Positions 13,201 to 25,012 of a stretch of 64,000 nt of DNA are shown in pieces; the stretch's first letter is position 1, and every line of letters begins with the position of its first letter. The translations under genes were made by a program, and so were the position numbers. Under the pieces are notes generated by a model. The model was not told the DNA's origin. It did not search any database and saw only the letters and a program-made list of their open reading frames with translations. The DNA is from Struthio camelus. Taxonomy: Eukaryota; Chordata; Aves; Struthioniformes; Struthionidae. The DNA lies in NCBI RefSeq assembly GCF_040807025.1, contig NC_090968.1, forward strand, positions 7,863,906 to 7,927,905, given 5' to 3'.

Positions 13201-14180
13201 ACTTGAATTAAAGGCATTTAAAAACAGTATTTGCTGTTATATTTTAAAAGGGCTTTTGATACAAATCATGACTGTTAAAGGTGAATTAGGTGAATAGGTC
13301 ACTTCTCCTTCATTCTTTTCTGTCATAGGAAAAATCTGATCTGGTGCATGCTGAATCATCTAATACCCTAAATAAGGATATAGGCATACAGTGGTAATAA
13401 AAGGCAATGTCAGAGTAAACCAACCAAAAAACCTCAATGTGTTGGGGAAAATAGTCACAACATATACATACAAAATAAGATACAAAGTTTAAACTGTGCA
13501 ATTTCTTGCATTCTGACATAGTCAGTCAATTCCGCTTACTCATTTTCTGCACTTGGTGATAAAATTGCCTAAACGATTTTCCCACAGTCGTGAACAAGAG
13601 TGGGGAGTGAAAACTCAGACCCAAGTCTTCAGATGCTTATGCGGCTGTCCTGACCAGTAGACTGTCACCTTTCTTCCCATTTAACAGAGGTTGTATGATA
13701 GATAGCTTATATCACGGAATAGAAAGGGCTGCTTTTCTGTTATTCTAGTATTTATGACTGTTCCCTCCAGAATGATAACACTGGAAAATTACTGCTAATG
13801 GCATTACCCTACTCAGAAGTCCGTAGATCTGCTATGCGTACACGTGGTAAATGTCTTCTAAGTATGCAAAGAAGTCACTTGATAAAGAGCTTATATGCAT
13901 TTTGCATGACAATTGTTTTTCATGCCAGCTGGATTGTCTTTTCAGTAGTGATATGACAGCAGTGAACCAACCAGCAAACGGGGAGCGGAAAACATTTGGC
14001 TGGCTGCAGAATCTGGGTGCTTTATACACGTGCTTCGTAGACCCCACTAGTATGTTGACCATAAAAAAGGTAAAGACGCATTGAAGCGACAAAATTGATA
14101 ACGATGCATTCAGCGTAGCTCATCCTAACGAGAGGCAGAAGGTTTTGGAAGAAACTTGCGTCGTTACCAAGGGGAGAATT
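10261..14180. other. Intergenic spacer between the KAT6A and AP3M2 promoters
   Basis: About 3.9 kb between two divergent CpG islands. No protein-like frame is seen. It contains a possible exon at 12001-12053 and two CACGTG E-boxes (13841-13846, 14027-14032) near the AP3M2 side. The rest is AT-rich single-copy-looking sequence. Confidence 0.7.
12001..12053 (+). other. Candidate exon of an unannotated divergent (lncRNA-type) transcript
   Basis: A long pyrimidine tract ending CACAG abuts 12001, and a GTAAGG donor follows 12053. Together they flank a 53-nt segment that could be an internal exon on the plus strand, away from KAT6A. The small surrounding frame resembles no protein. Chance pairs of splice sites occur at this spacing, so confidence is low. 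Confidence 0.25.
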
Positions 14181-14632
14181 TAAGCAGGCGCCGCGGCCCG
14201 GGCAGCGTCACCGCCGGCGGGTGACGTGTGCTGCTCCTGGGCGTGGCGGCGGGCTTCCGGGCGCGCGCTCGGGTTCGGCCCGCCCCTTCCGGCAGCTCGG
14301 CCCCAGCCAGCGGGGCGTTGCTGGGCGCGCTCTCGAGCCCGGGCCGGCCGCTTCTCCAATCGAAGCTGAGACTAGTGTCCCGTCTGCATGCGTCATCATT
14401 CGCGCGCCTCTTCTCGGCCTATCGGGCGCCTCTGTTAGTGGGTCACCCAATCAGGGCGCTCACTGCCAACACCCGCTCCCAGAGGGCCGGGGGAGGTCTT
14501 CCGCGCGCTGCGGGGTGGGGCTTGCAGGGCCGCGGCGCAGGCGCAAGGTTTCGTTGCTGCCGCCGCCGCTGCTCTCGGCCGCCGGCCTCAGCAGCAGCAG
14601 CCGCAGCAGCAGCAGCAGCAGCAGCCGCCGCC
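14181..14632 (+). promoter_or_regulatory. AP3M2: AP3M2 CpG-island promoter and 5' UTR
   Basis: GC-rich, TATA-less promoter. Visible motifs are two CCAAT boxes (14356-14360 and 14447-14451, NF-Y type), a CRE-like GTGACGTG near 14221, a CGTCATCA near 14391, and an NRF1-like GCGCAGGCGCA at 14535-14545. Transcription probably starts near 14550, giving a short leader that ends in a CAG/CCG repeat against the ATG. Confidence 0.75.
14589..14630 (+). repeat. AP3M2: CAG/CCG trinucleotide repeat in the AP3M2 5' UTR
   Basis: Fourteen triplets read (CAG)4 CCG (CAG)7 (CCG)2 and end two bases before the ATG. They are in frame with the start codon and with a stop-free stretch upstream, but no upstream ATG opens that frame. 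Confidence 0.95.
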
Positions 14633-14905
14633 ATGATCCACAGCCTGTTCCTGATCAACGCCTCGGGGGACATCTTCCTGGAGAAGCACTGGAAGAGCGT
14701 CGTCAGCCGCTCTGTCTGCGACTATTTCTTCGAGGCGCAGGAGAGGGCCTCGGAGGCGGAGAACGTGCCGCCGGTGATCCCCACGCCGCACCACTACCTC
14801 CTCAGCGTCTATCGTCACAAGATCTTCTTCGTGGCCGTCATCCAGAGCGAGGTGCCGCCGCTCTTCGTCATCGAGTTCCTGCACCGCGTCGTCGACACCT
14901 TCCAG
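14633..14905 (+). CDS. AP3M2: AP3M2 coding exon 1
   Basis: Residues 1-91, MIHSLFLIN... to ...RVVDTFQ; donor CAG|GTGCGG, phase 0. Start of the longin-like domain. Confidence 0.95.
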
Positions 14906-17900
14906 GTGCGGCCGCCGGCCGCGCCGCCCCGTGGCGCTCCGGCTGAGGCCTTCTGGAGAGGGAAAAGCCCCATGTCGCTGCAGTGTTGGGGGGGTGTTTT
15001 GCAGAGGAGAACAGATGAAAGAGAGGTGAAAGGGGAGCCTGTCACATTACCGGCATTTAGTTTCCTCTTTTTTTTTTGTCTTTTATCATTCTAATACTGC
15101 ACGTGAGAGGATCTAGAGTGGGTCCTGAGGGAACGATGGATTGAGAATCAGCTTGTGCTTGCAGGAGCTTTCAGCTACCAAGACTTACATTTGTTTCTCG
15201 GCCTTGTCTCTCTAGGGCTTGTGAACTCACCAAGACCAAGCTAGACTTGTTCTCTCAAGGAGTGCAGGATTCATAGCCGTGTGCTTTAGTCAGTTAGTGA
15301 CAACTTATCTTTGTGTTTACATCTTGCAAGCATATCTTCTTTCCGAGAGAAGTGAGTCGCAAAACAACCACATTCCCCTCTGTGGCATCTTGACGTGATT
15401 GCAGGTTGGTTTGGGGAAGCAGTGAAGACTGTTTTTTGTCTGCTGCTGACATGGTTGTGTAGTCTGGATGCAAAGTGCCTTGTGACCAACAGCCTGACAG
15501 AATATAGGAAATGTGGGGCTTTGGTCAGACAAGAGTATCATGTGAGCTTTGCTTCCATGTGCTAGTCGGGCACATGAATGTAGGTGCTGAGTTTTGTTCA
15601 TAAGAGTTCAAGGAGTGAACTGGCTCCTTTCACTTACCACCAGAGTCCAAATCCAAGGAGTTTGGGGTTTCTTAAGTTTGCCTTTCTGTGATGAGGCTCA
15701 TCCATTTCTTTAGGTTGCCCAAGACTGTATATCTTGCCTTGCTGAGCTCTTTGGACTAAACTTCTTGAGTGGAAAAGTAATTTCATTGGAATTTCCAAAA
15801 AGAGTTGTCCCAGTTGTATACCCAGACCATCATTCAGCAGTTCTCTTTCTTCTTCGCGGGCCTCAGTTAGTATTGGAGTAGCTAGGAATAAGCATTACTT
15901 CAATCAAAATCTGAGTTACTGCTATTGAGATGGAAGAGTCAGCTCTGTTCTGAGTTCAGGCCAAAAATGTACAAAATCAGTTACTTAGGTCAAAGTTTTG
16001 AGTCTGTCTCAGAAACTATAACAGCTAGAGACGTTATTTTTGTTCTAAAGCAAAAGCTTAGATTCTGGTGTTTGAGGGAACAAGGCATAGGTGCGTTTTT
16101 ACTGGCTTTGCAGCATACAATAAAACTGGTGTGTCTGAAAAAGACATAATGTTTGTCGCGTGGATGTAGGGCTGCTCTAGCGTCGTAGGTAAAGTAGGCT
16201 CTTGGTTTGTGCAGAATGCCTATGCCTGATCTCTTTAATTGCTCTAAGTGGATGGAAGCTGAGGCTGCCCCGCTCTGGCTGTTTCATCACTCCCTCCCCC
16301 CCCCCCCCCCCGAAAGGTGCACAAAGTCCCTATGGAATAAAACTATGGTGTGATTTCAGTACTCAAGTAAAAAGAATGGCTGAATTATTAGCACTGCCTC
16401 CTAACACAGACAGTGTGTTAGAGGGACTATAGAAATGTTCTCCTATAAAGCAAACATGGGCTTAGGCAGAACATGCAAAGAGAGTTTGATGCTGTCCTTT
16501 TGCTATATTCCACACCAAAGTAACTTCTTAAATATATTTTTTTTGAATTTATTTATTGTATGATGCCTACATGTGTATATTTTGCCTTGTAACAAAACTA
16601 AACGGAAAGCTGTGATCAAGAGATGTTGAATTCCTTAAACAGCAGTGCTGCTTGGTTAAGATATTGAAAGTACTGTAGATAAAGACTAGGACAGATGAGG
16701 AAGGCTGTGTGTTTAATAGTGGACTCTAATGAAGTGTATCACAAGACACAAGTCAGAGTAATGGCTGAAGGAAATATGCTTTTTGTATTAATATTGCTGC
16801 TTAATCGGTTACAGCTGAACCACTTTGTAAGTGCTAATTTTAAGAAATCTCTTAGCTATAAGACAGAGTCCCTTTTTATAGAGAGAAAATAGGAGCATGT
16901 CACGATGCACTTATTTGCTGGCTTGTTTGGGCGGTGGTGGAAATATACTTAGAATTGTGCACGTCTGTTGGAGTGTTCAATATGTCCAGTGGGCTTCCAT
17001 AGTTGCACGGAGTTTCAGTGTTGTTTCACCTCCTCCGAAAGGAGGCTTGGTTTATTCATGTATGGCAGAACACTGAACTAAATGATCAGTAAGACTCTCT
17101 TATTTTCAACTTCTAGAAGTTATTGCGTAATTATTTCTTTTGCATAGGATTATTTTGGTGTCTGTTCAGAGGTGATGATCAAGGACAATGTGGTGGTGGT
17201 TTATGAGGTGCTGGAGGAGATGCTGGACAACGGCTTTCCATTGGCAACGGAATCTAATATTCTCAAGGAGCTGATAAAACCTCCCACTATCCTGCGAACG
17301 GTTGTCAACACCATCACAGGTACTGCCCGAGTTTACCTGCTTTTTGTTTTCCTGTATTCCTATAGAAGTAAATCTGGATATGGGTCAATATCCAGAAGAG
17401 AATTTGTGTTGCCTCATAGCCTCTAAACTCCAACACAGTTATATCTTGGGAGATCTGTGTTAGCGCTTTGCTCTTAGACTTGTCCCAGTTCCAGTACCGC
17501 TCACATCTTTTTAACAAAAAAGATAGAGTAGACGGACTGCATTTCGGGTTGTAGCCACAATGTGACTTCCTGGATGACTGAGGTTTTGGTTTTTGTTTGT
17601 TTTGTTTAAGTAACTCTACCCTGTGTTAGGGTATGTTCTGAAGTCAAATGTAGGAAAGATGGAAATTGTAGAATACAGACAATGAGTCTGGAAGAGTATC
17701 TGCTCTCCTGCAAAGGAGGTTCTTGGGACTTAATTACAGTTTATTTAGATGAGGCCAGGGACGTCTTGTGGAGTATTGGCTGACATTTGTGGTTTTTCTA
17801 ATCTCTTTTCCTTTTCCAGGAAGCACAAATGTGGGTGACCAGCTCCCTACTGGACAGCTATCAGTGGTGCCTTGGAGGCGTACAGGCGTGAAATATACCA

Positions 17901-20900
17901 ACAATGAAGCATATTTTGATGTGATTGAGGAGATAGATGCAATCATTGACAAATCAGGTATGGAAGTTGCTTCGGGCTAAGACTAGAGTAGCGTGTCCTG
18001 ATAGTGCCTGAAGAGAGAAGGTTTGCCAAAGAGTTGTTCTGCCCTCAAATGTGGGAAGTTTAATTCCTGTTCTCACTCTGGAGTCTTGCCAACCTGTAGG
18101 TGCTATTTAGTCAAATGCGTTAGTGAAGCATCAGAAAATTGACTTTTTCCTTTGACCATCTCTGAGATCTTGTAAGCAGTTCTATATCGGAAAATAGAAG
18201 GTGGGTGGAAATTGCGTGTCCTGGGGCTATTCTCTTAGTTTCACTGCTTTTTAGTCTTGTTATAGTTGGGAGCCGTGGTCATTTGTAAGCCAAATGGATG
18301 TTGCTGAAGACGGTGGTTCTTGTTCATATGTATCTTCTCTAGAAGCGGTTGGGAGTGAAAAATGTATTGAGCAGCCAACATAATGAGCCATAACATTTTG
18401 TAATGGGGTTAGATTCCCTTCCTCCCTCCCCGTGGGTAGTTTTTTTCATGTCGTGATGAGTTTTGTTCAGGTTCGTGTAACCTCCTTTGTTTATTTTTTC
18501 AGGTTCCACAATAACTGCTGAAATCCAAGGGGTGATTGATGCTTGTGTCAAGCTGACTGGGATGCCAGACCTTACTCTCTCCTTTATGGTAAAGCTCAAG
18601 GAAGGGACGTTATATGTTGTGTCTTCACTCAAATACAGCTTTTTCCAACCCTGCTGCTAGGATCTTTGTCTCACTGGAATAGATTCCAGTAGATCAGAAC
18701 TTGGATATACCGAAGAAAGAACTGACAATGGAAGCTCATAGTGAACTTCAACAACTTTGAGCCCAAGGGTTTTATTTTTGGATGTTTTGTTAAAAGTGCT
18801 GTTCATGTGTTGTGATAAACTTCTGATATAAAGTGATGCTTTAGGCAGATATGCTAAAAGCCGTCTTTTCACGAGTATTCATCAGTGTAATTATTTGACA
18901 TGACTACATTTTGTTAAAATCTGATTTTCTTTTTAGAGTATTTCTATTTAGAGTATTTTGAGTACAGCTATTGCACAGATGTGACAGCATCAAATAGCTT
19001 GACATATCTGAATGTAGACATCTTCAAGTAGATAGAGGGTATTGAATGGTAGGCAATTCATGGGTGCAAGGTTGAAGAGAAGAGGTTATTGTAAGTAATA
19101 CTGCTTTCTTCAGCCTTGTAACTTTCTCTATTTCAGAACCCCAGATTGTTGGATGATGTCAGTTTTCATCCATGTGTGCGTTTTAAGCGCTGGGAATCAG
19201 AGCGAATACTCTCTTTCATTCCACCTGATGGAAATTTTCGCTTGCTCTCCTATCATGTCAGTGCTCAGAAGTAAGTGGTAAATTTAGTGCTGCAAATTCT
19301 ATAATTTGGGTCTCTGCCTGGGAAAAGGAGGAGTTGCTAGTAAGTGGCGGCTTGCTTTGCCATGTGAAGTAGATGCATGATAACTTTCACTTTTTTTTTT
19401 TAATGTAGGTTTTCTTCTTGTTTGGAGCACTGATTCTGTAATTTTTCCCATCAATTCAAAGACCAATAGCAGATGAACAAATTAAGGCAGGGAAGAATTA
19501 GGCAGTATGGAGTTACTGAGCTGCTGATTTTCTGTATTTACAAATATTTTTTTAAAGATAAAACAAGATAATTCTGTAATCCAGTTATATATTTTGATGT
19601 CTCTTTTAATAGAACTGTAACTTTTTGCCAGTTGTTTGCACTTTTTTCCGGAAGCAGGCTACCCAGTAGCCCAGTTTGTGTTATGTATGCTAAAGCATTG
19701 TTAGACTTTGTCAGACATATCTCAAGTAGGTGAAAATGAGTTTAAAAAAAATCCAATTGAAAGCAAGCACATGTACTGTCTGGAACTACTTGCCAGTTTG
19801 GTTGGGGCATGCAAGAAGTCTTTTGCTCAAGTCTCCTGCTATACTGCAAGTCCTTAGCCTTCCTGTGATGAGAAGGTTAAGTCCTTAGCCCTCCTGCGAT
19901 GGGAGGTATAAGACTAAGATATGGAAAGCTTGCTAAGAATGTGTCATTAACACTTGAGATCAGCATTCTGACTCTGTTTTGTGATTCAGCAAATAAAGTC
20001 CACATAGGTTACCTTTCTCCTTTTATGGAGATTGTTGTGCACTGTTTTCAGTGTAGAACATGGCAAGGACTGTATCAGGAAAAGTGAAGATGAAGGGAGA
20101 GTTTGACAAGGACTCTCTGTTCCTGTCTTTTATTCTAGTCTTGTGGCAATCCCTGTCTATGTTAAACACAATATCAGCTTCCGTGATGGCAGCTCATTGG
20201 GACGCTTTGAGATCACTGTGGGGCCGAAGCAGACTATGGGGAAGACGATAGAGGGAGTGACGGTTTCTAGCCAGATGCCAAAAGGTGTATTAAACATGAG
20301 CCTCACACCTTCTCAGGGAACGCATATCTTTGATCCAGTTACAAAGGTGAGAGGAAAGAGGGAAATGAGGTGTTGTGTGTGGTTTTTTTTTTTTTTCTTT
20401 TTTTGCCTTTCAGCAATATGAGGTTGAGCTGTTCATGCTTACCTTCTTTCTCTGAACTTTGAGCCTTTGAAGGCAATATTTTTCTTGGGATCAGAACTTC
20501 ATATACATCTAGATTGAGGAGACTTGCATGCCAGAAGTTGTCTGAAGCCCAACAGCTCAGTGTATAGCTCAGTGTCCAAGTGTATTGTAGGTGTTGTTGC
20601 TTGGTGAGCACAGAAATTCCAAGGACTGGTGTTGCATGACAGCATTCATCTGGTGAATGCTTTACAGATTTCTGCATATCTAGTTGTGATGCCTACTACT
20701 ACATGTTAGATTTTATTCTTTGCAAGCAGTGAAGATTTGGGTTTGTTAGTGGGTTTGGGGTTGTTTTTCTCCCTGAGTTCACTTTTTTGGTGTGTTTTTT
20801 TTGGTTTGGGATTTTTTTGGTTTTTGTTTTTTTTAACTGCAAACTTAAATCAGATGGTGTACCCATAGCAGAGCTTCAAGCAACACTGCTTCAACCCCTT

Positions 20901-21872
20901 GGAAAGGAGGAGGTTCTGCATTGTTTATATGACTGTTACAGGGAATGGAGCCTGTAGCGCAAATAGTGGGAATGTCGTTTATGGTAGGTTTTGCTCCTGA
21001 AGCCTGTGCTGTATCTGAAGCAGAGGACCCCAGACTTGACTGAGAGGAGGAAAGGGTGCTGTGTATCCAATATGAAGGGGAAGGTACTGAGACAAAGGCT
21101 TTTTGCTTAGAGAACTGTTAAAAGCTGTCATTGGAAGGCCACTCCCCTCCAGAGGGTGTTACTACGTTTCTCTGTTTCACTGCTGCATTTTCTCTTCCTT
21201 GAAGTTACTCTCATGGGATGTTGGGAAAATAAATCCCCAGAAGCTGCCAAGCCTGAAAGGGACCATGAGCCTGCAAGCTGGGGCATCCAAACCTGATGAG
21301 AACCCCACCATTAACCTGCAGTTTAAAATTCAGCAGCTGGCTATATCTGGTAAGTGACTTTCAGGTGAAGAAGATAAATGTTTTGTGCTGTGTCCGTGTG
21401 CTGATTGAACATGTAGCTGAAGTAGCTCTGCGTGCCTTCTGAAGTACGTTCTATCTGAAACATGTTCATCAAGTAAGAGAACCATATACAGATTTGTTGT
21501 TCTCTCTGTTGCTCTGTAAAACAGCCTGCCCATTCCTTCTTGAATTTCTTGCTTACAGCCCTATACAGAATTTAGGGTAGGGGGGTGTGTTTGTAAAGAA
21601 TGCTGCTGACAGCTTGCATTTGCCAGCTTTCCTCTGTTCTATTTCTTGCTTGCTAAAACTTCTCCTATGCCTTTTGCACCTCTAATATGGTTTTCTGTTC
21701 CTTTATTCTGAAGGCCTTTCAGCTTTGTGTGTGGCAGCACTCAGTCTTACGCTGTCTTTGTTTGCCTTTAGGACTGAAGGTGAATCGCTTGGACATGTAT
21801 GGGGAGAAGTACAAGCCCTTCAAGGGGATAAAATACATGACTAAGGCTGGCAAGTTCCAAGTCCGAACCTAG
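14633..21872 (+). CDS. AP3M2: AP3M2, AP-3 adaptor complex mu-3B subunit (complete, 8 exons)
   Basis: This is the medium subunit of the heterotetrameric AP-3 adaptor, which sorts tyrosine-motif cargo from endosomes to lysosomes, related organelles and synaptic vesicles; mu-3B is the neuronal paralogue in mammals. Coding exons: 14633-14905, 17148-17319, 17820-17957, 18503-18588, 19137-19270, 20139-20346, 21205-21349, 21772-21872. They total 1257 nt, that is 418 residues plus TAG, the exact size of human AP3M2. The N-terminal longin-like fold spans about 1-140 and the mu-homology (cargo-binding) domain about 176-417. Exon 7 residues LLSWDVGKINPQKLPSLKG and the tail KYMTKAGKFQVRT match AP3M2, not AP3M1. 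The start lies in GCCGCCATGA. Introns hold only a C run and a 31-bp duplication. Confidence 0.97.
16296..16311. repeat. (C)16 run in AP3M2 intron 1
   Basis: Sixteen consecutive C residues. One of eight G/C homopolymers of 12 or more in the window. Confidence 0.95.
17148..17319 (+). CDS. AP3M2: AP3M2 coding exon 2
   Basis: Residues 92-149, DYFGVCSEVMIKDN... to ...VVNTITG; acceptor TGCATAG, donor GTACTG, phase 1 out. Confidence 0.95.
17820..17957 (+). CDS. AP3M2: AP3M2 coding exon 3
   Basis: Residues 149-195, STNVGDQLPTGQ... to ...AIIDKS; linker into the mu-homology domain. Acceptor TTTTCCAG, donor GTATGG. Confidence 0.95.
18503..18588 (+). CDS. AP3M2: AP3M2 coding exon 4
   Basis: Residues 195-223, GSTITAEIQG... 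to ...LTLSFM; donor GTAAAG, phase 0 out. Confidence 0.95.
19137..19270 (+). CDS. AP3M2: AP3M2 coding exon 5
   Basis: Residues 224-268, NPRLLDDVSFHPCVRF... to ...YHVSAQ; acceptor CTATTTCAG, donor GTAAGT. Confidence 0.95.
19849..19910. repeat. 2 x 31-bp tandem duplication in AP3M2 intron 5
   Basis: Units 19849-19879 and 19880-19910 both begin AGTCCTTAGCC and differ at only a few positions, so this is an imperfect, somewhat older duplication. Confidence 0.85.
20139..20346 (+). CDS. AP3M2: AP3M2 coding exon 6
   Basis: Residues 268-337, NLVAIPVYVKHNISF... to ...FDPVTK; core of the mu-homology domain, phase 0 out. Confidence 0.95.
21205..21349 (+). CDS. AP3M2: AP3M2 coding exon 7
   Basis: Residues 338-386, LLSWDVGKINPQ... 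to ...IQQLAISG. The first residue is Leu where human has Met. Acceptor TTCCTTGAAG, donor GTAAGT. Confidence 0.95.
21772..21872 (+). CDS. AP3M2: AP3M2 coding exon 8 and stop
   Basis: Residues 386-418, LKVNRLDMYGEKYKPF... to ...GKFQVRT, ending at TAG. Confidence 0.96.
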
Positions 21873-23435
21873 AGGAGCCTGGTAGTGTGGAAGAGCACTT
21901 TCCTGTTTCTCCTATCCCTAGGTGTTGGATGCGGCCTTTCCCCACCATCACGCATTTAGGGTTGCCCCCTTACCTCTACTAGCATCTGCTGGAGAGCCAA
22001 TGCTTAGGGTGCTGGGGAGCAGGGAAGAGTAGGGCTGACCTGAAACCATCTCATCACTAACTGAGTCTGAAGTACTCAGAGCAATGGCAGATGGGAGAGG
22101 TATTCAGGTCCCTTGGCATTAGTGAGTCAGATATGTAAGCCCATATCACCTTCACCTGCTGTCTTAAAAGAAATTCTAGGGATTTACTCCCTTTGTATCT
22201 CCTGTTCCTTATGTTTTGGTTGGCTTTTATCCTGTTGCAGATGATGCAAAGTTGAATTTCCATAAAGCTCAACTCCATTGTGAAAGTGTGGCATCTGCTC
22301 TTCTCCCTCACTGGGTGTTTGGAGAGCTACAGTTATTGCAGGCAGAGAGGTCAGCTGGCCATTCTGCCTCAAAGAGCCTGAAGAAGTGGAAAGGTAGATT
22401 GTCCTACCCAGAATGGGAAGATAAATCTGAGTTTGTGTGTGGTGCCATAGAGGGAGGAAGGGAAGAAATGAATGCTTTGAAGATTTCAGAAACCCCCTTA
22501 CTCATTAAGTATCTTGAATTTCTGGGGATAGACTGGAAACCCATCAAAGTCTTAGTATGGTATCCTCTGAAGAGCTGGCAGAAGCACAGCTTATCTTGTA
22601 ACTGATGGGTGATGATCTCTGAATGCAACTCTGCCTCTCTCTTTTTTGCTTGATATGTGGAGGTAGGGTTTCTCCTATCTTCTTTGGAGGGTCAAGGAAG
22701 AGCCAGAGGCTATATAAGAACGTGTGTGGAATCATAGCACTCTGTTAGAAGCTGAAGCTGAGGCAGCTGAATGAGGAGGATGATCGCTATCCTGGTAACT
22801 TGTCAGAAGCTCTTTTTGCCTCTGCTTGCCTGTTAGGAATGAAGGTGATACTGCTGTTCTTCTGCTCACTGATGTCTTTATATGAGATAATTGTGTCCTA
22901 GTAACTATGTGGTGTTTCTGGCTGTCCTACCTCATTCCAGTTCCTTTCGCAATCAGCTGCTGTGCAGGTGAATTCTAGCCTACGTTGGATTTTTCTCTGG
23001 GGCTATCTCTTCTGTAGGAGATGCTGCTGCATCTGCCCATCTCGGTCTGTGCTACATCTTTCCGTACAGCATAAATATGAAATGAAAGGTATATGCACTA
23101 TTCCATGTTGTCTGTAATGTGCTCTTTGGCCACTAGATGCCAATGCGTTTATTTCTGTGGTAGTAGAACCTGTCCATAATCTGCTGTGCGTGTGACTACA
23201 GCATCTGTGAGGTGGCTGTGAAGTCCAGCATGTGTAGTGACCCCACATGAAGGATAATACACGTTCTGGTTTGTGTATGATGGATATTTGCAGTGAGTGA
23301 GTGGTGTCTCATTTCTGTAATTGCAAGTTCCAATGCAACTGATGAATGCCACTGCAGGTGGCCTTACTGCTGAGCATGTTCAGTGCAAATACAACCTTTG
23401 ACCAGGGCATCAATAAAATTCATTTTTACCTGTCA
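21873..23435 (+). other. AP3M2: AP3M2 3' UTR (end approximate)
   Basis: About 1.56 kb from the TAG to just past the AATAAA at 23412. A 129-codon stop-free frame at 22216-22605 lacks an ATG at its head and matches nothing known, so it is treated as untranslated. Confidence 0.7.
23412..23417 (+). promoter_or_regulatory. AP3M2: AP3M2 poly(A) signal AATAAA
   Basis: First canonical AATAAA after the stop. A T/G-rich stretch (GTGATTTGTGTGGGG) follows about 30-50 nt later, as expected for a downstream element. Confidence 0.7.
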
Positions 23436-24337
23436 TCTGTGTCATTTCAGTGATTTGTGTGGGGTTTTCAAGATGCACAGCTGGTGTTCAAGATAATAAT
23501 GGTAAACCGTGGCCAGTGAACCTTGAGTAGTGGGTGGCTTAGGGAGATGAACATGATTATACAATCGAAATTGTAAGTTTGGGGATAATTTCTTGTCTGG
23601 AAAAACTAAAATTGTTTTCTTTAAATAATTCTTATTGTTCCCAGAAGCAATGCTGAGCTCTTCCTAGAACTTCTGTTAAACTATGTCTTTAGAAATGTAG
23701 ATGAGCCACTTTTGTTTATTAGGTAGGATTTTTTGGTAGCAGGCTAAAGGCTATGCTTTAGTTATGAAGGCATAGAAACATCTCCTTACCTTCCTGCTCC
23801 TCTGATACTGATATTGTTCTTTGGCTCTGTAGCTTTGTTTTTTAAAATGTCTTTTATTTTCCTGCTGAGGTGATTCATGTTACTCAAGATTCTGAAGAGC
23901 TTTTTTTTGTACATAAGGATGTCTGGCCCTTATGATAAGCTTTCTAGATCTCAACCTGAAACAGTTGCAAATTGCTGTAGAATGAAAGATGAAGCAGGAC
24001 AGTAAGGGAAGAATAGCGGGCAAGTTCAGTGAGATAACTTGGTAGAACTTGATTTAAGGAGTTTTGGAGGAAGATGTGAGATGCAGCTGGGTAGTTCAGT
24101 TGCAATGAGTGCAAAGGTCGACATGTAGGTTTGGAAAGAGTTTGGATGTGGCCTTATCAGCTAGCTGCAAAGCGAGAAGAGGGCAGATAGGTGAGGCTGG
24201 CAAAAGGCAGTCATTACTGCTGTAGACCTGGCCTCAAAATCGTGTGTCTGCTGTGCTGGAAGAGGACAAGTAGGGAAACAACAGGATGAGAAGAGGAAAA
24301 GCTGATGTGTTTGAGATGGAAACAGACTCAAGGATTT

Positions 24338-24357
24338 GGGGGGGGGGGGGGGGGGGG
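24338..24357. repeat. (G)20 run
   Basis: Twenty uninterrupted G; length may be unreliable in sequencing. Confidence 0.95.
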
Positions 24358-24994
24358 AATGTAATGAGTAAACAAGCCAGATAAATGGGTACTACTTTCA
24401 AGATCGCTCAAATAAGCTAGAGCTAGATGCCAGCAACTTTTAAGTGGAACGCAAGAAGTTAGAGTAACTCTGATGAGCATGAATTCTAGTTATTGAAATG
24501 GGATTTGGTAAATCTCCCAGATTAGGAATCTATTACAAAATATGGGATAAAGAGGTGTTTGGAAAAATTTGGAGTGGATTCTGGCTAGTACTTAAGTCAA
24601 TCACGGAAAAGATATCACAGGAGAGAGACCAGGATGCAGACTATGCAGAGATGGCAGCTAAGGCTCATGTAACTCCACTATTTGATGTCACCCTGGATTT
24701 TCATGTCAGGGTATTTTCAAATCAGTAGTTTATAGAGCAAGGAGCTGGTAATGGCTATGATGCAAAACACTTACTTTGAGCCCCATGTTCTCTGTAATAA
24801 CACGTCTAAACAGTCTTGGGGGTTTTACAGGGTGCAATTATTTGACAGGCTTGTGAATGCCAGGATAGTGAGGTACAGCAACGCTTAGAAATGGGTTTAG
24901 GGGAGAGGAATGGAAATTAACCTGTCATTTTCTTAAGATTAATAGTCAATAAAAAGCAATAAAAAAAGCTACAAATTGTTTATAAATGTCTTTT

Positions 24995-25012
24995 CCCCCC
25001 CCCCCCCCCCCC
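24995..25012. repeat. (C)18 run
   Basis: Eighteen uninterrupted C, 640 bp from the G20 run. The pair could anneal as an inverted G/C tract in single-stranded DNA. Confidence 0.95.

Noticed and set aside
14228-14632. 135-codon stop-free extension upstream of the AP3M2 ATG
   Set aside because: It begins at GTG, has no ATG, lies in the promoter island, and the downstream ATG gives exactly the family length.
17060-17115. Sequence faintly like the 3' part of a CR1 LINE (ACTAAATGATC...)
   Set aside because: Only a short weak resemblance with no CR1 tail repeat; chance cannot be excluded by eye.
22216-22605. 129-codon frame in the AP3M2 3' UTR
   Set aside because: It starts at TTG, matches no known family, and lies between a valid stop codon and the poly(A) signal.
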